From: Agrococcus sp.
GTDB taxonomy: Bacteria > Actinomycetota > Actinomycetes > Actinomycetales > Microbacteriaceae
Assembly (NCBI GenBank): GCA_031178105.1
Contig: JAPSJX010000017.1
Span: 1-33,304, forward strand
Direction of reading: 5' to 3'
Length of the DNA: 33,304 nt
Both the position numbers and the translations under genes were made by a program. The notes under the pieces were generated by a model. It was not told where the DNA came from. It ran no database searches and worked only from the letters and a program-made list of their open reading frames with translations. Below, piece by piece: positions 1 to 7,337 of this stretch (position 1 is its first letter; the number at the start of each line of letters is the position of its first letter).

Positions 1-261
1 GTCGGGCAGCTCGGCCAGCACCTTCCAGCCGAGCGGGCCGACCCGACCGCGTTCGACCAGGCGACGCAGGCGATCCGCGTCGAGGACATGGAGGAGGCGT
101 TCGCGTGCGGCCCCGACGTCGAGCGGCACGTCGAGGCGTTCTCCGAGTTCCGCGACGCGGGCTTCGACCACCTCGTCCTCATGGACGCGAGCACCGACCC
201 GGATGCCTTCATGGGCTTCTTCCAGGACGAGCTGGGCCCGCGGCTGCGGCAGGCGGCCTAG
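1..261 (+). CDS. F420-dependent LLM-class oxidoreductase, C-terminal fragment
   Basis: This is the last 86 residues of a gene that begins before the window; the frame is open from base 1 to the TAG at 259-261. The text includes VEDMEEAFACGPDVERHVEAF around residues 27-47 and then DAGFDHLVLM, a pattern typical of the C-terminal end of the F420-dependent luciferase-like (LLM) oxidoreductases of actinobacteria, a family that includes F420-dependent glucose-6-phosphate dehydrogenase-like enzymes. That part closes the TIM barrel and helps the dimer. The active site lies upstream, outside the window, so the substrate cannot be judged. A short hairpin with a TCG-repeat tail follows, 30 bases after the stop. 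Confidence 0.7.
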   Translation, partial: VGQLGQHLPAERADPTAFDQATQAIRVEDMEEAFACGPDVERHVEAFSEFRDAGFDHLVLMDASTDPDAFMGFFQDELGPRLRQAA

Positions 262-290
262 CGCTCCGCGCTCGAACCGCGAGATGACCG

Positions 291-317
291 CGACGGCGAC
301 CGTCGTCGTCGTCGTCT
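291..317 (+). terminator. possible terminator hairpin after the F420 oxidoreductase
   Basis: The arms CGACGG (291-296) and CCGTCG (300-305) pair perfectly over a three-base loop and are followed by a run of TCG repeats. It lies 30 bases past the stop of the first gene. There is no true U-tract, so it is only a candidate. Confidence 0.3.
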
Positions 318-386
318 GCGCGCTGCGGCTCGAGGCGCCGCTCCGCCGAGCCTGCCCCGGTGGTCGGCGCCGGCCGGACGCATCGA

Positions 387-392
387 TAGCCT
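387..392 (+). promoter_or_regulatory. candidate -10 element of the gluconate/idonate operon
   Basis: TAGCCT fits the actinobacterial -10 form TANNNT and lies 19 bases before the ATG at 412, with a strong Shine-Dalgarno GAAGGAG (399-405) between. I see no convincing -35. It is the only good promoter candidate ahead of the five-gene operon. Confidence 0.4.
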
Positions 393-411
393 GGGGACGA
401 AGGAGACAGCC

Positions 412-1467
412 ATGCCCGCATCCACCTTGAAGGTCGCCGTCGCGGTCAGCATCGACGACGCCAGCGCCGACCGCATCCGTGAGCTCGAGCCCCGCGTCAA
501 GCTGTTCCGAGACCCGTCGCTGACCCGCCCGTGGCGCTGGACCGGCGACTGGGAGGGCGACCCGGAGTGGCAGCGCAGCCCCGAGCAGCAGGCGGCCTTC
601 GAGGCGATGCTCGACGGGGCGGATGCGCTCTTCGGCCTGCCAGACGTCACCCCCTCCGCGCTCGCGCGGACCGTGCGCGCGAACCCGCGCCTGCGGTGGC
701 TCCACACGACGGCTGCGGGCGGCGGCGGCCAGGTGCGCGCCGCGCAGCTGACCGACGACGAGCTCGAGCGCGTCGTCGTCACGACGAGCGCGGGCATGCA
801 CGCGACGACGCTCGCCGAGTGGGCGGTCTTCGGCGTGCTCGCGGGCGCGAAGGGGCTGCGCCGGCTCGAGGCCGACCAGGCGGCGCGCACGTGGGGCGAC
901 GGCCGGCGGCTCATGCGCCACGTGAGCGAGATGACGGTGCTCGTCGTCGGGCTCGGCGGCATCGGCGCCGTCGTCGCGGAGCGATTCTCGAGGCTCGGCG
1001 CGACCGTGTGGGGCACCACGCGCTCCGGCCAGCCCGTCGAGCACGTCGACCGCCTCGTGCCGATCGACGAGCTCGTCGATGCCGCGGGTCGGGTCGATGC
1101 GATCGTCGCGACGCTGCCGGGCACCGCGCACACCGCCGGGCTCATCGGCGCCGACGTGCTCGGTGCCGTGCGCCACGACACGATCCTCGTCAACGTGGGC
1201 CGAGGCACGGTCATCGACGAGGACGCGCTGCTCGACGCCCTCGACGCCGGGCGCATCGGCTTCGCCGCGCTCGACGTGACCGCGGTCGAGCCGCTGCCCA
1301 CCGAGTCGCGGCTGTGGGAGCACCCGGGCGTGCTGCTCAGCCCGCACACCGCCGCCCTCTCGGTGCAGGAGCCGCGCCGCATCGCCGAGCTCTTCGCCGC
1401 GAACGCGACGCGCCTGCTCGACGGCGATCCCATGCAGAACGTCATGTCGACGAAGGAGTTCTACTGA
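412..1467 (+). CDS. D-2-hydroxyacid dehydrogenase (NAD(P)-dependent)
   Basis: 351 residues. It should interconvert a 2-keto acid and a D-2-hydroxy acid in the cytoplasm using NAD(P)H. A Rossmann nucleotide motif GLGGIG lies at residues 180-185. The family catalytic triad is visible: Arg264 in NVGRGT, Glu293 in VEP and His312 in SPHTA. The ATG is set by GAAGGAG six bases upstream. The stop overlaps the start of the next gene (TGATG), so the two are translationally coupled. In this operon, which also encodes ketogluconate and idonate enzymes, a plausible substrate is 2-keto-D-gluconate or 2,5-diketo-D-gluconate, as for known ketoaldonate reductases of this superfamily. That is inference from context; a general glyoxylate/hydroxypyruvate reductase cannot be excluded. 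Confidence 0.88.
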   Translation: MPASTLKVAVAVSIDDASADRIRELEPRVKLFRDPSLTRPWRWTGDWEGDPEWQRSPEQQAAFEAMLDGADALFGLPDVTPSALARTVRANPRLRWLHTTAAGGGGQVRAAQLTDDELERVVVTTSAGMHATTLAEWAVFGVLAGAKGLRRLEADQAARTWGDGRRLMRHVSEMTVLVVGLGGIGAVVAERFSRLGATVWGTTRSGQPVEHVDRLVPIDELVDAAGRVDAIVATLPGTAHTAGLIGADVLGAVRHDTILVNVGRGTVIDEDALLDALDAGRIGFAALDVTAVEPLPTESRLWEHPGVLLSPHTAALSVQEPRRIAELFAANATRLLDGDPMQNVMSTKEFY

Positions 1468-2243
1468 TGCCCGCCGGCCCCGCGCTGTTCGACCTCAGCG
1501 GGCGCACCGCCCTCGTCACCGGCTCCAGCCAGGGCATCGGCCGCGCGCTCGCCGAGGGCCTCGCCCACGCGGGCGCGACCGTCGTCGTGCACGGCCGCGA
1601 CCGGGCGAAGGCCGAGCGCGCCGCGACGGAGATCGCCGCGGCGACCGGCCGTGCGGCGCACGTCGCCACCTTCGACGTCACGGACGCCGACGCGGTCGAC
1701 GCCGGGGTCGCCCGAGTCGAGGCGCTGCTCGGCACCCCCGACATCCTCGTGAACAACGCGGGCATCCAGCGCCGCAACCCGATCGCCGAGTTCACCGACG
1801 CCGACTGGCACGACCTCGTCGCGACCAACCTCACGAGCGCCTTCCTGCTCTCCCGGCGCGTGGCGCGCGGCATGATCGAGCGCGGCTCCGGTCGCATCGT
1901 CTCGATCGGCAGCGTGCAGTCGCAGCTCGCCCGCCCGTCGATCGCGCCCTACAGCGCGACCAAGGGCGCGATCGTCATGCTCACGAAGGGCCTCTGCGCC
2001 GACCTCGCACCCCACGGCATCAGCGTCAACGCGCTCGCCCCGGGCTACTTCGCGACCGAGCTCACGCAGCGGCTCGTCGACGACCCCGAGTTCTCGGCGT
2101 GGGTCGCGCAGCGCACGCCCGCGGGTCGCTGGGGCCGCGTCGAGGACCTCGTCGGCACCCTGGTGTTCCTCTCGAGCGACGCGAGCGCCTTCGTGAACGG
2201 CCAGACGATCTACGTCGACGGCGGCATGACCGCGGTCGTCTAG
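1467..2243 (+). CDS. idnO: SDR oxidoreductase, gluconate 5-dehydrogenase-like
   Basis: 258-residue short-chain dehydrogenase. The cofactor motif TGSSQGIG is at residues 18-25, NNAG at about 96-99 and the catalytic pair Tyr162/Lys166 in YSATK, with the active-site Ser in SIGSVQS. The C-terminal FVNGQTIYVDGGMTAVV is the classical SDR end. The best family match by eye is gluconate 5-dehydrogenase (Gno/IdnO), which reduces 5-keto-D-gluconate to D-gluconate. The neighbours, an idonate 5-dehydrogenase-like gene and gluconokinase, support this. The start overlaps the upstream stop and has AAGGAG at 1453-1458. SDR substrate calls from sequence alone are uncertain, so the symbol is provisional. Confidence 0.8.
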   Translation: MPAGPALFDLSGRTALVTGSSQGIGRALAEGLAHAGATVVVHGRDRAKAERAATEIAAATGRAAHVATFDVTDADAVDAGVARVEALLGTPDILVNNAGIQRRNPIAEFTDADWHDLVATNLTSAFLLSRRVARGMIERGSGRIVSIGSVQSQLARPSIAPYSATKGAIVMLTKGLCADLAPHGISVNALAPGYFATELTQRLVDDPEFSAWVAQRTPAGRWGRVEDLVGTLVFLSSDASAFVNGQTIYVDGGMTAVV

Positions 2244-2264
2244 GCAGCGCGAGAACGGGACACG

Positions 2265-3323
2265 ATGAGCGACAACCTGGCCCTGGTGGCCCACGCCAAG
2301 GACGACGTGCGCGTCGAGGCGCTGCCCGAGCCGCAGCCGCGCCCGGACGAGGCGGTCGTCGAGATCGCCTACGGCGGGATCTGCGGCTCCGACCTGCACT
2401 ACTGGCTGCACGGCGCAGCCGGGCAGTCGATCCTCCGCGAGCCGATGGTGCTCGGCCACGAGATCGTGGGCACGGTGCTCGCCGCTGCAGGCGATGGCAC
2501 AGGGCCCGGGGTCGGATCACGCGTCGCGGTGCACCCCGCGACGCCGATCGACGACGGCTCGACGCCGTTCCCGGCGAATCGTCCGAACCTCAGCCCCGCG
2601 GGCACGTACCTCGGCTCGGCCGCGCGGATGCCGCACACCGCGGGCGCGTTCGCCCGACGGGTCGCGCTGCCCGCTCGCATGCTGCGCCCGATCCCCGCTG
2701 GGCTCGACCTCCGCCTCGCGGCGCTCGCCGAGCCGGCGGCGGTCGCATGGCACGGCGTCGGCCAGGCGGGCGACGTCGCGGGCCGCCGCGTGCTCGTGAT
2801 CGGCACCGGCCCGATCGGCGCCCTCGCGGTCGCCGTCGCGCGTCACCACGGGGCCGCCGAGGTGATCGCGACCGACCTGCACGAGCACCCGCGCGCGCTG
2901 GCCGAGCGGCTCGGTGCGCGCGCGCTCGACGCGATGGATGCCGAGGGGATCGCGGCCGTGCACGCCGACGTCGTCATCGAGTCGTCGGGCACCGTGCCGG
3001 GCCTCGCCGCGGCGATCAGCGGCGCGCGACGCGGCGGCGTCGTCGTGATGCTGGGGCTGCAGCGGGCGGGCGACATCGCCGTCCCCATGGCGAGCGCGAT
3101 CGCGCGGGAGCTGACGCTCGTCGGCTCGTTCCGCTTCAACGACGAGATCGACGACGTGCTCGCGGCGCTCGCCGACGGCTCGCTCGACGCGCATGCCGTG
3201 ATCAGCCACGAGCTGCCGATCGAGGACGGGCTGGAGGCGCTCGCGGTCGCCCGCGACGCATCCGTATCCTCGAAGGTGCTGCTCACCTTCGCAGCCACGA
3301 ACGACACAGGAGCGAGGCGATGA
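2265..3323 (+). CDS. idnD: L-idonate 5-dehydrogenase-like zinc alcohol dehydrogenase
   Basis: 352-residue medium-chain dehydrogenase that should oxidise L-idonate (or a related polyol) to 5-keto-D-gluconate. The catalytic-zinc residues are present: Cys40 in GGICGSDLH, His65-Glu66 in GHE, and a Glu in LAEPAAVAWH. A Rossmann motif GTGPIG is near residue 180. YGGICGSDLHYW near the N terminus and LVGSFRFNDE near the C terminus closely resemble L-idonate 5-dehydrogenases. Oddly, Cys40 is the only cysteine, so the four-cysteine structural-zinc lobe of the family is missing; the corresponding stretch reads HPATPIDDGSTPFPANRPN. The gene starts 21 bases after the SDR stop and overlaps the gluconokinase start by ATGA, so it sits inside the operon. 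Confidence 0.8.
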   Translation: MSDNLALVAHAKDDVRVEALPEPQPRPDEAVVEIAYGGICGSDLHYWLHGAAGQSILREPMVLGHEIVGTVLAAAGDGTGPGVGSRVAVHPATPIDDGSTPFPANRPNLSPAGTYLGSAARMPHTAGAFARRVALPARMLRPIPAGLDLRLAALAEPAAVAWHGVGQAGDVAGRRVLVIGTGPIGALAVAVARHHGAAEVIATDLHEHPRALAERLGARALDAMDAEGIAAVHADVVIESSGTVPGLAAAISGARRGGVVVMLGLQRAGDIAVPMASAIARELTLVGSFRFNDEIDDVLAALADGSLDAHAVISHELPIEDGLEALAVARDASVSSKVLLTFAATNDTGARR

Positions 3324-3904
3324 GCGAGACGCGCTACCCGCCCATGATCATCATGGGCATCCAGGGCTCGGGGAAGTCGACGATCGGGAAGGCGCTCGCG
3401 GAGCGGCTGAACATCGACTTCATCGACGGCGATGACCTGCACCCCAAGGCCAACAAGGACAAGATGGCCGGCGGCTCGCCCCTCACCGACGAGGACCGCG
3501 TGCCGTGGCTCAAGACGATCGGGCAGACGATCGCCGACGGCCGCGCCGAGGGCCGCATCACGATCGTCGCGTGCTCGGCGCTCAAGCGCTGGTACCGCGA
3601 GCTGCTGCGCGCGAGCGACCAGGACCTCGTCTTCGTGCACCTGCGCGGCGAGCGCGACCTCGTCGCCGAGCGGCTCGCGCGCCGGGACCACGAGTACATG
3701 CCGACGACGCTGCTCGACAGCCAGATCGAGACGCTCGAGCCGCTCGCCGACTGGGAGCGCGGCATCATCATCTCGATCGAGCAGCGGCCGGAGGCGATCG
3801 TCGACGAGGTCACCCGCATCCTGACCGGCCGCGCGGCCGGACGAGCCGTCGAGCCCCGTCCCGGCGCGACGATCACCGGCGCCGTCGACGTGCAGCCCGG
3901 CTGA
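3320..3904 (+). CDS. gntK: gluconokinase
   Basis: 194-residue kinase that phosphorylates D-gluconate to 6-phospho-D-gluconate with ATP, feeding the pentose phosphate pathway. The P-loop GIQGSGKS is at residues 13-20, followed by the gluconokinase signature DGDDLHPKANKDKMAGG and ACSALKRWYRELLR. The first 165 or so residues match the usual family length of about 165-175; the last 25 residues (GRAVEPRPGATITGAVDVQPG) are a low-complexity tail. The ATG overlaps the idnD stop (ATGA) and has AGGAG at 3308-3312. The sugar-acid permease follows 84 bases later. A role in this operon as the final committing step of idonate, ketogluconate and gluconate use is well supported. Confidence 0.93.
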   Translation: MSETRYPPMIIMGIQGSGKSTIGKALAERLNIDFIDGDDLHPKANKDKMAGGSPLTDEDRVPWLKTIGQTIADGRAEGRITIVACSALKRWYRELLRASDQDLVFVHLRGERDLVAERLARRDHEYMPTTLLDSQIETLEPLADWERGIIISIEQRPEAIVDEVTRILTGRAAGRAVEPRPGATITGAVDVQPG

Positions 3905-3988
3905 TCGCTCGCCCGCTCGCCCCCTGACCCTCAGGCCGCCGCCGGCGGCCGCGCATCACCCGCACCACCCGCACACAGGAGACGCCCG

Positions 3989-5398
3989 ATGGAAGATCTC
4001 GTCCTCAACTGGGACCTCGGCACCGGAGGGCTCCTGCTGCTGGCAGCCGCCTCCATCGCGCTGCTGCTCGTCCTCATCATGGCCTTCAAGATCCACGCCT
4101 TCCTGGCGCTGCTGATCACCAGCCTGCTCACGGCCGTCGCCGCCGGCATCCCGTTCGACCGGCTGCTCGCCGCGATCCAGTTCGGCTTCAACCCGACGCT
4201 CGGCAGCGTGATGCTGCTCGTCGCGCTCGGCGCGATGCTCGGGCGCATGATCGAGACCTCCGGCGGCGCGCGCGTGCTCACCGACAGGCTCATCGCCCGC
4301 TTCGGCGAGCAGCGCGCGGGCATGGCCGTCGGCATCGCGAGCCTGCTGATGGGCTTCCCGATCTTCTTCGACGCCGGCCTCGTCGTGATGCTGCCCATCA
4401 TCTACGCCGTCTCCCGCAGGCTCGGCGGCTCGCTGCTGTCGGTCGCGTTCCCCTCGGCGCTCGCGTTCAGCTCGATGCACATCTTCGTGCCGCCGCACCC
4501 GGGCCCCGTGAGCGCATCCGCGATCCTGGGCGCCGACGTCGGCCTCGTGCTCATCCTCGGCCTCGTCGTCGCGCTGCCGGTCTGGTACCTCGTCGGCGTG
4601 CTCTTCGGCGGCTGGGTGGGCCGCAAGTACCACGTCGAGGTCCCCACGATCCTGAGCGGTACGCCCGACCAGGAGCGCGAGATGGAGTCGAACCCCGCGT
4701 TCGGCAAGGTCATCTTCCTGCTCGTGCTGCCCCTCGTGCTCATCCTGCTCAACACCGGCCTCAACATGTACGCGGCCACCACCGACGACCCGGATGCCTT
4801 CAAGGCCGAGCCGGTCGTCGCGCTGCTCCGCACGCTCGGCGAGACGCCGATCGCGCTCCTCATCACCGTGCTCGTGTCGTTCTGGCTGCTCGGCTGGGGC
4901 ATGGGCAAGAAGGGATCGCTGCTCGACAAGGTCGCGGACAGCGCGCTCGGACCGATCGCCTCCGTCGTGCTGGTCACCGGCGCGGGCGGCATGTTCGGCG
5001 GCGTGCTCCGCGTCACCGGCATCGGCGACGCGATCGCCGAGTCGCTCAACTCGGTCGGCATGCCGGTCATCGTCGCGGCCTTCCTCATCGCGCAGATCGT
5101 GCGCATCGCGCAGGGCTCGGCCACGGTCGCGCTCACGACCGCGGCATCCCTCATGGCGGGCGTCGTCATCGACGGCGGCTTCAACCCGGTCGAGACGGCC
5201 GCGATCGTGCTCGCCACCGCTGCCGGCTCGGTCGGCTTCAGTCACGTCAACGACTCCGGCTTCTGGCTCGTGAGCAAGTTCTTCGGCCTCGACGTGAAGA
5301 CGACGCTCAAGACGTGGACGGTCGCGCAGGGGCTCATGGCGATCGTCGGCTTCGCGATCTCCTACGTCATCTACCTCGTCGGCGGGATGCTCGGCTGA
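3989..5398 (+). CDS. gntP: GntP-family gluconate:H+ symporter
   Basis: 469-residue integral membrane protein with about twelve hydrophobic segments, typical in length for the GntP/GntT/IdnT family of proton-coupled sugar-acid importers. Family landmarks include MGFPIFFDAGLVVMLPI (residues ~116-132), FVPPHPGPVSASAILGAD (~167-184), a second-half GAGGMFGGVLRVTG, and the signature SHVNDSGFWLVSKFFGL (~414-430). The ATG has AGGAGA at 3977-3982. The 84 bases before it contain a short CCGCCGGCGG palindrome and no clear promoter, so it is probably the last gene of the operon. The cargo could be gluconate, a ketogluconate or L-idonate; the sequence does not decide between them. Confidence 0.92.
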   Translation: MEDLVLNWDLGTGGLLLLAAASIALLLVLIMAFKIHAFLALLITSLLTAVAAGIPFDRLLAAIQFGFNPTLGSVMLLVALGAMLGRMIETSGGARVLTDRLIARFGEQRAGMAVGIASLLMGFPIFFDAGLVVMLPIIYAVSRRLGGSLLSVAFPSALAFSSMHIFVPPHPGPVSASAILGADVGLVLILGLVVALPVWYLVGVLFGGWVGRKYHVEVPTILSGTPDQEREMESNPAFGKVIFLLVLPLVLILLNTGLNMYAATTDDPDAFKAEPVVALLRTLGETPIALLITVLVSFWLLGWGMGKKGSLLDKVADSALGPIASVVLVTGAGGMFGGVLRVTGIGDAIAESLNSVGMPVIVAAFLIAQIVRIAQGSATVALTTAASLMAGVVIDGGFNPVETAAIVLATAAGSVGFSHVNDSGFWLVSKFFGLDVKTTLKTWTVAQGLMAIVGFAISYVIYLVGGMLG

Positions 5399-5427
5399 CC
5401 CCGCGGGGCGCGCAGCGTGGGGAGTGA

Positions 5428-5433
5428 TAGAGT
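5428..5433 (+). promoter_or_regulatory. candidate -10 element upstream of rplY
   Basis: TAGAGT matches TANNNT and would start an mRNA near 5440, leaving a leader of about 120 bases before the rplY ATG. The leader ends in a perfect 12-base palindrome GGGCCGCGGCCC (5537-5548) just ahead of the AAGGAG at 5551-5556. No clear -35. Confidence 0.3.
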
Positions 5434-5563
5434 CTGAGGCTGAACTTCGGCGAGGGGTGCGGACGCATCCGTGATCGACGCAGTGGCAGCAGCGGACCCA
5501 GTCCTCACGCTTCGCGCGTTCGAGTCGACCATTGACGGGCCGCGGCCCACAAGGAGCACTTCC

Positions 5564-6196
5564 ATGACTGACGGCAGCAAGCTGGTCACCGAGACCCGCA
5601 CGGCATTCGGCAAGGGCGCGGCGCGCAAGCTGCGCGCGCTCGGCAAGGTCCCCGCCGTGCTCTACGGCCACGGCACCGAGCCCAAGCACCTCACCCTCGA
5701 CGCGCACGACGTGTTCATGCTCGTCCGCCGCTCGAACGCCATCTTCGACCTCGAGATCGAGGGCGCCTCGCAGCTCGCGCTCGTGAAGGACATCCAGCGC
5801 AACCCGGTCCTCCAGGGCGCGCAGGCCATCGAGCACCTCGACCTCATCATCGTCCAGCGCGGCGAGAAGGTCGTCGTCGACGTGCCCGTGCACCTCGAGG
5901 GCGAGTCGGCCCCCGGCACGATCTCGAACCTCGAGCTCACGACCCTGTCGATCGAGGTCGAGGCGCTGCACATCCCGAACAGCGTCGTCGTCTCGATCGA
6001 GGGCCTCGAGGACGGCGCACACATCCTCGCGGGCGACATCGCGCTGCCTGCGGGCTCGACGCTGCTCACCGAGCCCGAGACGCTCATCGTCGGCATCATG
6101 ACGCCCGCGGCTCCGCAGCTCGAGGGCGAGGCGCCGGAGGGCGACGTCGTCCCGAGCGGCGAGGCCTCGCAGCAGAGCGACGGCTCCGCGGCGTAG
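5564..6196 (+). CDS. rplY: 50S ribosomal protein L25/general stress protein Ctc
   Basis: 210 residues, the long (TL5/Ctc) form: an N-terminal 5S rRNA-binding L25 domain (about residues 8-95, with GKGAARKLRALGKVPAVLYGHG) and a C-terminal beta domain (about 96-185), then an acidic, Glu/Gly/Ser-rich tail typical of actinobacteria. It binds 5S rRNA in the large ribosomal subunit. The ATG at 5564 is chosen because AAGGAG lies eight bases before it; an in-frame GTG at 5471 has no Shine-Dalgarno and would add an unconserved extension. pth follows 18 bases later, the conserved rplY-pth pair. Confidence 0.95.
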   Translation: MTDGSKLVTETRTAFGKGAARKLRALGKVPAVLYGHGTEPKHLTLDAHDVFMLVRRSNAIFDLEIEGASQLALVKDIQRNPVLQGAQAIEHLDLIIVQRGEKVVVDVPVHLEGESAPGTISNLELTTLSIEVEALHIPNSVVVSIEGLEDGAHILAGDIALPAGSTLLTEPETLIVGIMTPAAPQLEGEAPEGDVVPSGEASQQSDGSAA

Positions 6197-6198
6197 TC

Positions 6199-6213
6199 GG
6201 ACGCTTCGCGTCC
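6199..6213 (+). promoter_or_regulatory. hairpin directly before the pth start codon
   Basis: GGACGC (6199-6204) and GCGTCC (6208-6213) form a perfect six-base stem with loop TTC. It ends one base before the pth ATG and occupies the place where a Shine-Dalgarno would be. It may tune pth translation or simply be a structured spacer. Confidence 0.4.
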
Positions 6214-6214
6214 C

Positions 6215-6793
6215 ATGGCGCAGACGTGGCTCGTGGTCGGGCTCGGGAATCCCGGGCCCGACTACGCGCGCACGCGCCACAACATCGGGCAGCTCGCGCT
6301 CGCCGAGGTGGAGCGCCGAGCGGGCGCGACGCCGAAGCGGCACGGCCGCGCTGACGCGCTCGTCGCGGAGTCGCGCATCATCGGCGGCCCGAAGGTCGTG
6401 ACGGCGTTCCCGACGAGCTGGATGAACCGCTCCGGCGGCCCGGTCGCCAAGCTGATGGACTGGTACGGCGTCGAGCCCGAGCAGGTCATCGTCCTGCACG
6501 ACGAGCTCGACCTGCCGCTCGGCACCGTGCGCCTCAAGCAGGGCGGCGGGCACGGCGGCCACAACGGGATGCGCGACATCATCGCCGCCCGCGGCGGCGA
6601 CGTGCTGCGGGTGCGACTCGGCATCGGCCGCCCGCCCGGCAGGCAGGACCCCGCCGACTTCGTGCTGAAGCCCTTCGCGAAGGCCGAGCAGGACGAGGCC
6701 GACCTGCTCGTGCAGCTCGGCGCCGACGCCGTCGAGCGCATCATCGCCGAGGGCTTCGCCGAGGCGCAGCAGCGCATCCACGCCCCGAGCTGA
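6215..6793 (+). CDS. pth: peptidyl-tRNA hydrolase
   Basis: 192 residues, the normal size. It releases tRNA from prematurely dropped peptidyl-tRNA in the cytoplasm. Family residues are visible: Asn12 in GLGNPG, catalytic His22 in TRHNIG, Asn71 in SWMNRSG, Asp96 in HDELDLP and GGGHGGHNGMRD. It begins 18 bases after rplY, with which it is commonly paired. The N terminus MAQTWLVVGLGNPGPDY is canonical, so the start is secure even though no Shine-Dalgarno is present and a hairpin lies immediately upstream. Translation may depend on ribosomes leaving rplY. Confidence 0.96.
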   Translation: MAQTWLVVGLGNPGPDYARTRHNIGQLALAEVERRAGATPKRHGRADALVAESRIIGGPKVVTAFPTSWMNRSGGPVAKLMDWYGVEPEQVIVLHDELDLPLGTVRLKQGGGHGGHNGMRDIIAARGGDVLRVRLGIGRPPGRQDPADFVLKPFAKAEQDEADLLVQLGADAVERIIAEGFAEAQQRIHAPS

Positions 6794-6810
6794 CCCTCGT
6801 GCGGCGCCGG

Positions 6811-6816
6811 TAGCAT
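6811..6816 (+). promoter_or_regulatory. candidate -10 element of the lipoprotein gene
   Basis: TAGCAT lies 31 bases before the GTG at 6848 and has the TANNNT form. A weak -35-like GCTGAC lies 16 bases upstream and overlaps the pth stop codon. Supported only by position and composition. Confidence 0.35.
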
Positions 6817-6847
6817 GGAGAGCCGATCCGGAGGAGAGGGACCGACT

Positions 6848-7327
6848 GTGCGCCGAACCGCCCCGCTAGTCACCGCTGTCGCACTGACGGTCGGGCTCGC
6901 GCTCACCGGCTGCGGGAGCGGCACGCCCGAGGAGGGCGCGGCCCCCGAGGGCCCGAACGGCTACATCCTCTCCGCGAGCTTCGACGACGGCTCGAAGCTC
7001 TGGTGGGACGGCGGCGCAGAATCCGGGCTGACCGACCTCATCCTCGAGGACGAGGGCGGTCGGATGTTCGCCTCGTGCCTCGGCCGCGGCCCGCTGCTGT
7101 GCGTCGGCGGCACCGACGAGGCTCGCGGTGCCCTCGTGATCGGCCCGGCCGGCGCGGAGCGCGCCGTCATGCACTGGTACGGCCAGGACGTCGAGCTCGT
7201 GCGCGGCGAGGGGGCCCCCGAGGACGCGCCACCCGTGTTCGCGGGCGTGATGCCGCCCGTCGGCGCCGAGGGCTCGTACAGCGTCGAGGTGTTCGACGCC
7301 GCGGGCGCTGTCATCATGACGCAGTGA
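6848..7327 (+). CDS. small putative lipoprotein of unknown function
   Basis: 159 residues from the GTG at 6848. The N terminus is a lipoprotein signal: two arginines, a hydrophobic run and the lipobox LTGC with Cys at residue 22, after which the chain becomes Gly/Glu-rich. The mature part (about 135 residues) is acidic and I recognise no domain; it contains two cysteines in FASCLGRGPLLCVGG that could form a disulphide. An in-frame ATG at 6815 is open, but GGAGGAG at 6830-6836 favours the GTG, and the longer form would bury the signal peptide. It lies between pth and mfd. It is predicted to be anchored on the outer face of the membrane; its role is unknown. Confidence 0.75.
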   Translation: MRRTAPLVTAVALTVGLALTGCGSGTPEEGAAPEGPNGYILSASFDDGSKLWWDGGAESGLTDLILEDEGGRMFASCLGRGPLLCVGGTDEARGALVIGPAGAERAVMHWYGQDVELVRGEGAPEDAPPVFAGVMPPVGAEGSYSVEVFDAAGAVIMTQ

Positions 7328-7337
7328 GTCACGCGCA

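Noticed and set aside
258-1445. 395-codon minus-strand frame
   Set aside because: Antisense to the D-2-hydroxyacid dehydrogenase; Ser/Arg/Ala-rich with no motif.
2494-2799. short plus-strand frame within idnD
   Set aside because: Out-of-frame shadow of idnD with Arg/Ser-rich text.
5471-5563. in-frame N-terminal extension of rplY from GTG 5471
   Set aside because: No Shine-Dalgarno, and the L25 domain begins after 5564, where a strong AAGGAG is present.
3956-6781. 941-codon open frame on the minus strand
   Set aside because: It runs antisense to gntP, rplY and pth, all clear genes, and its translation is low-complexity (Arg/His/Asp/Ala-rich). Such shadows are usual in very GC-rich DNA.
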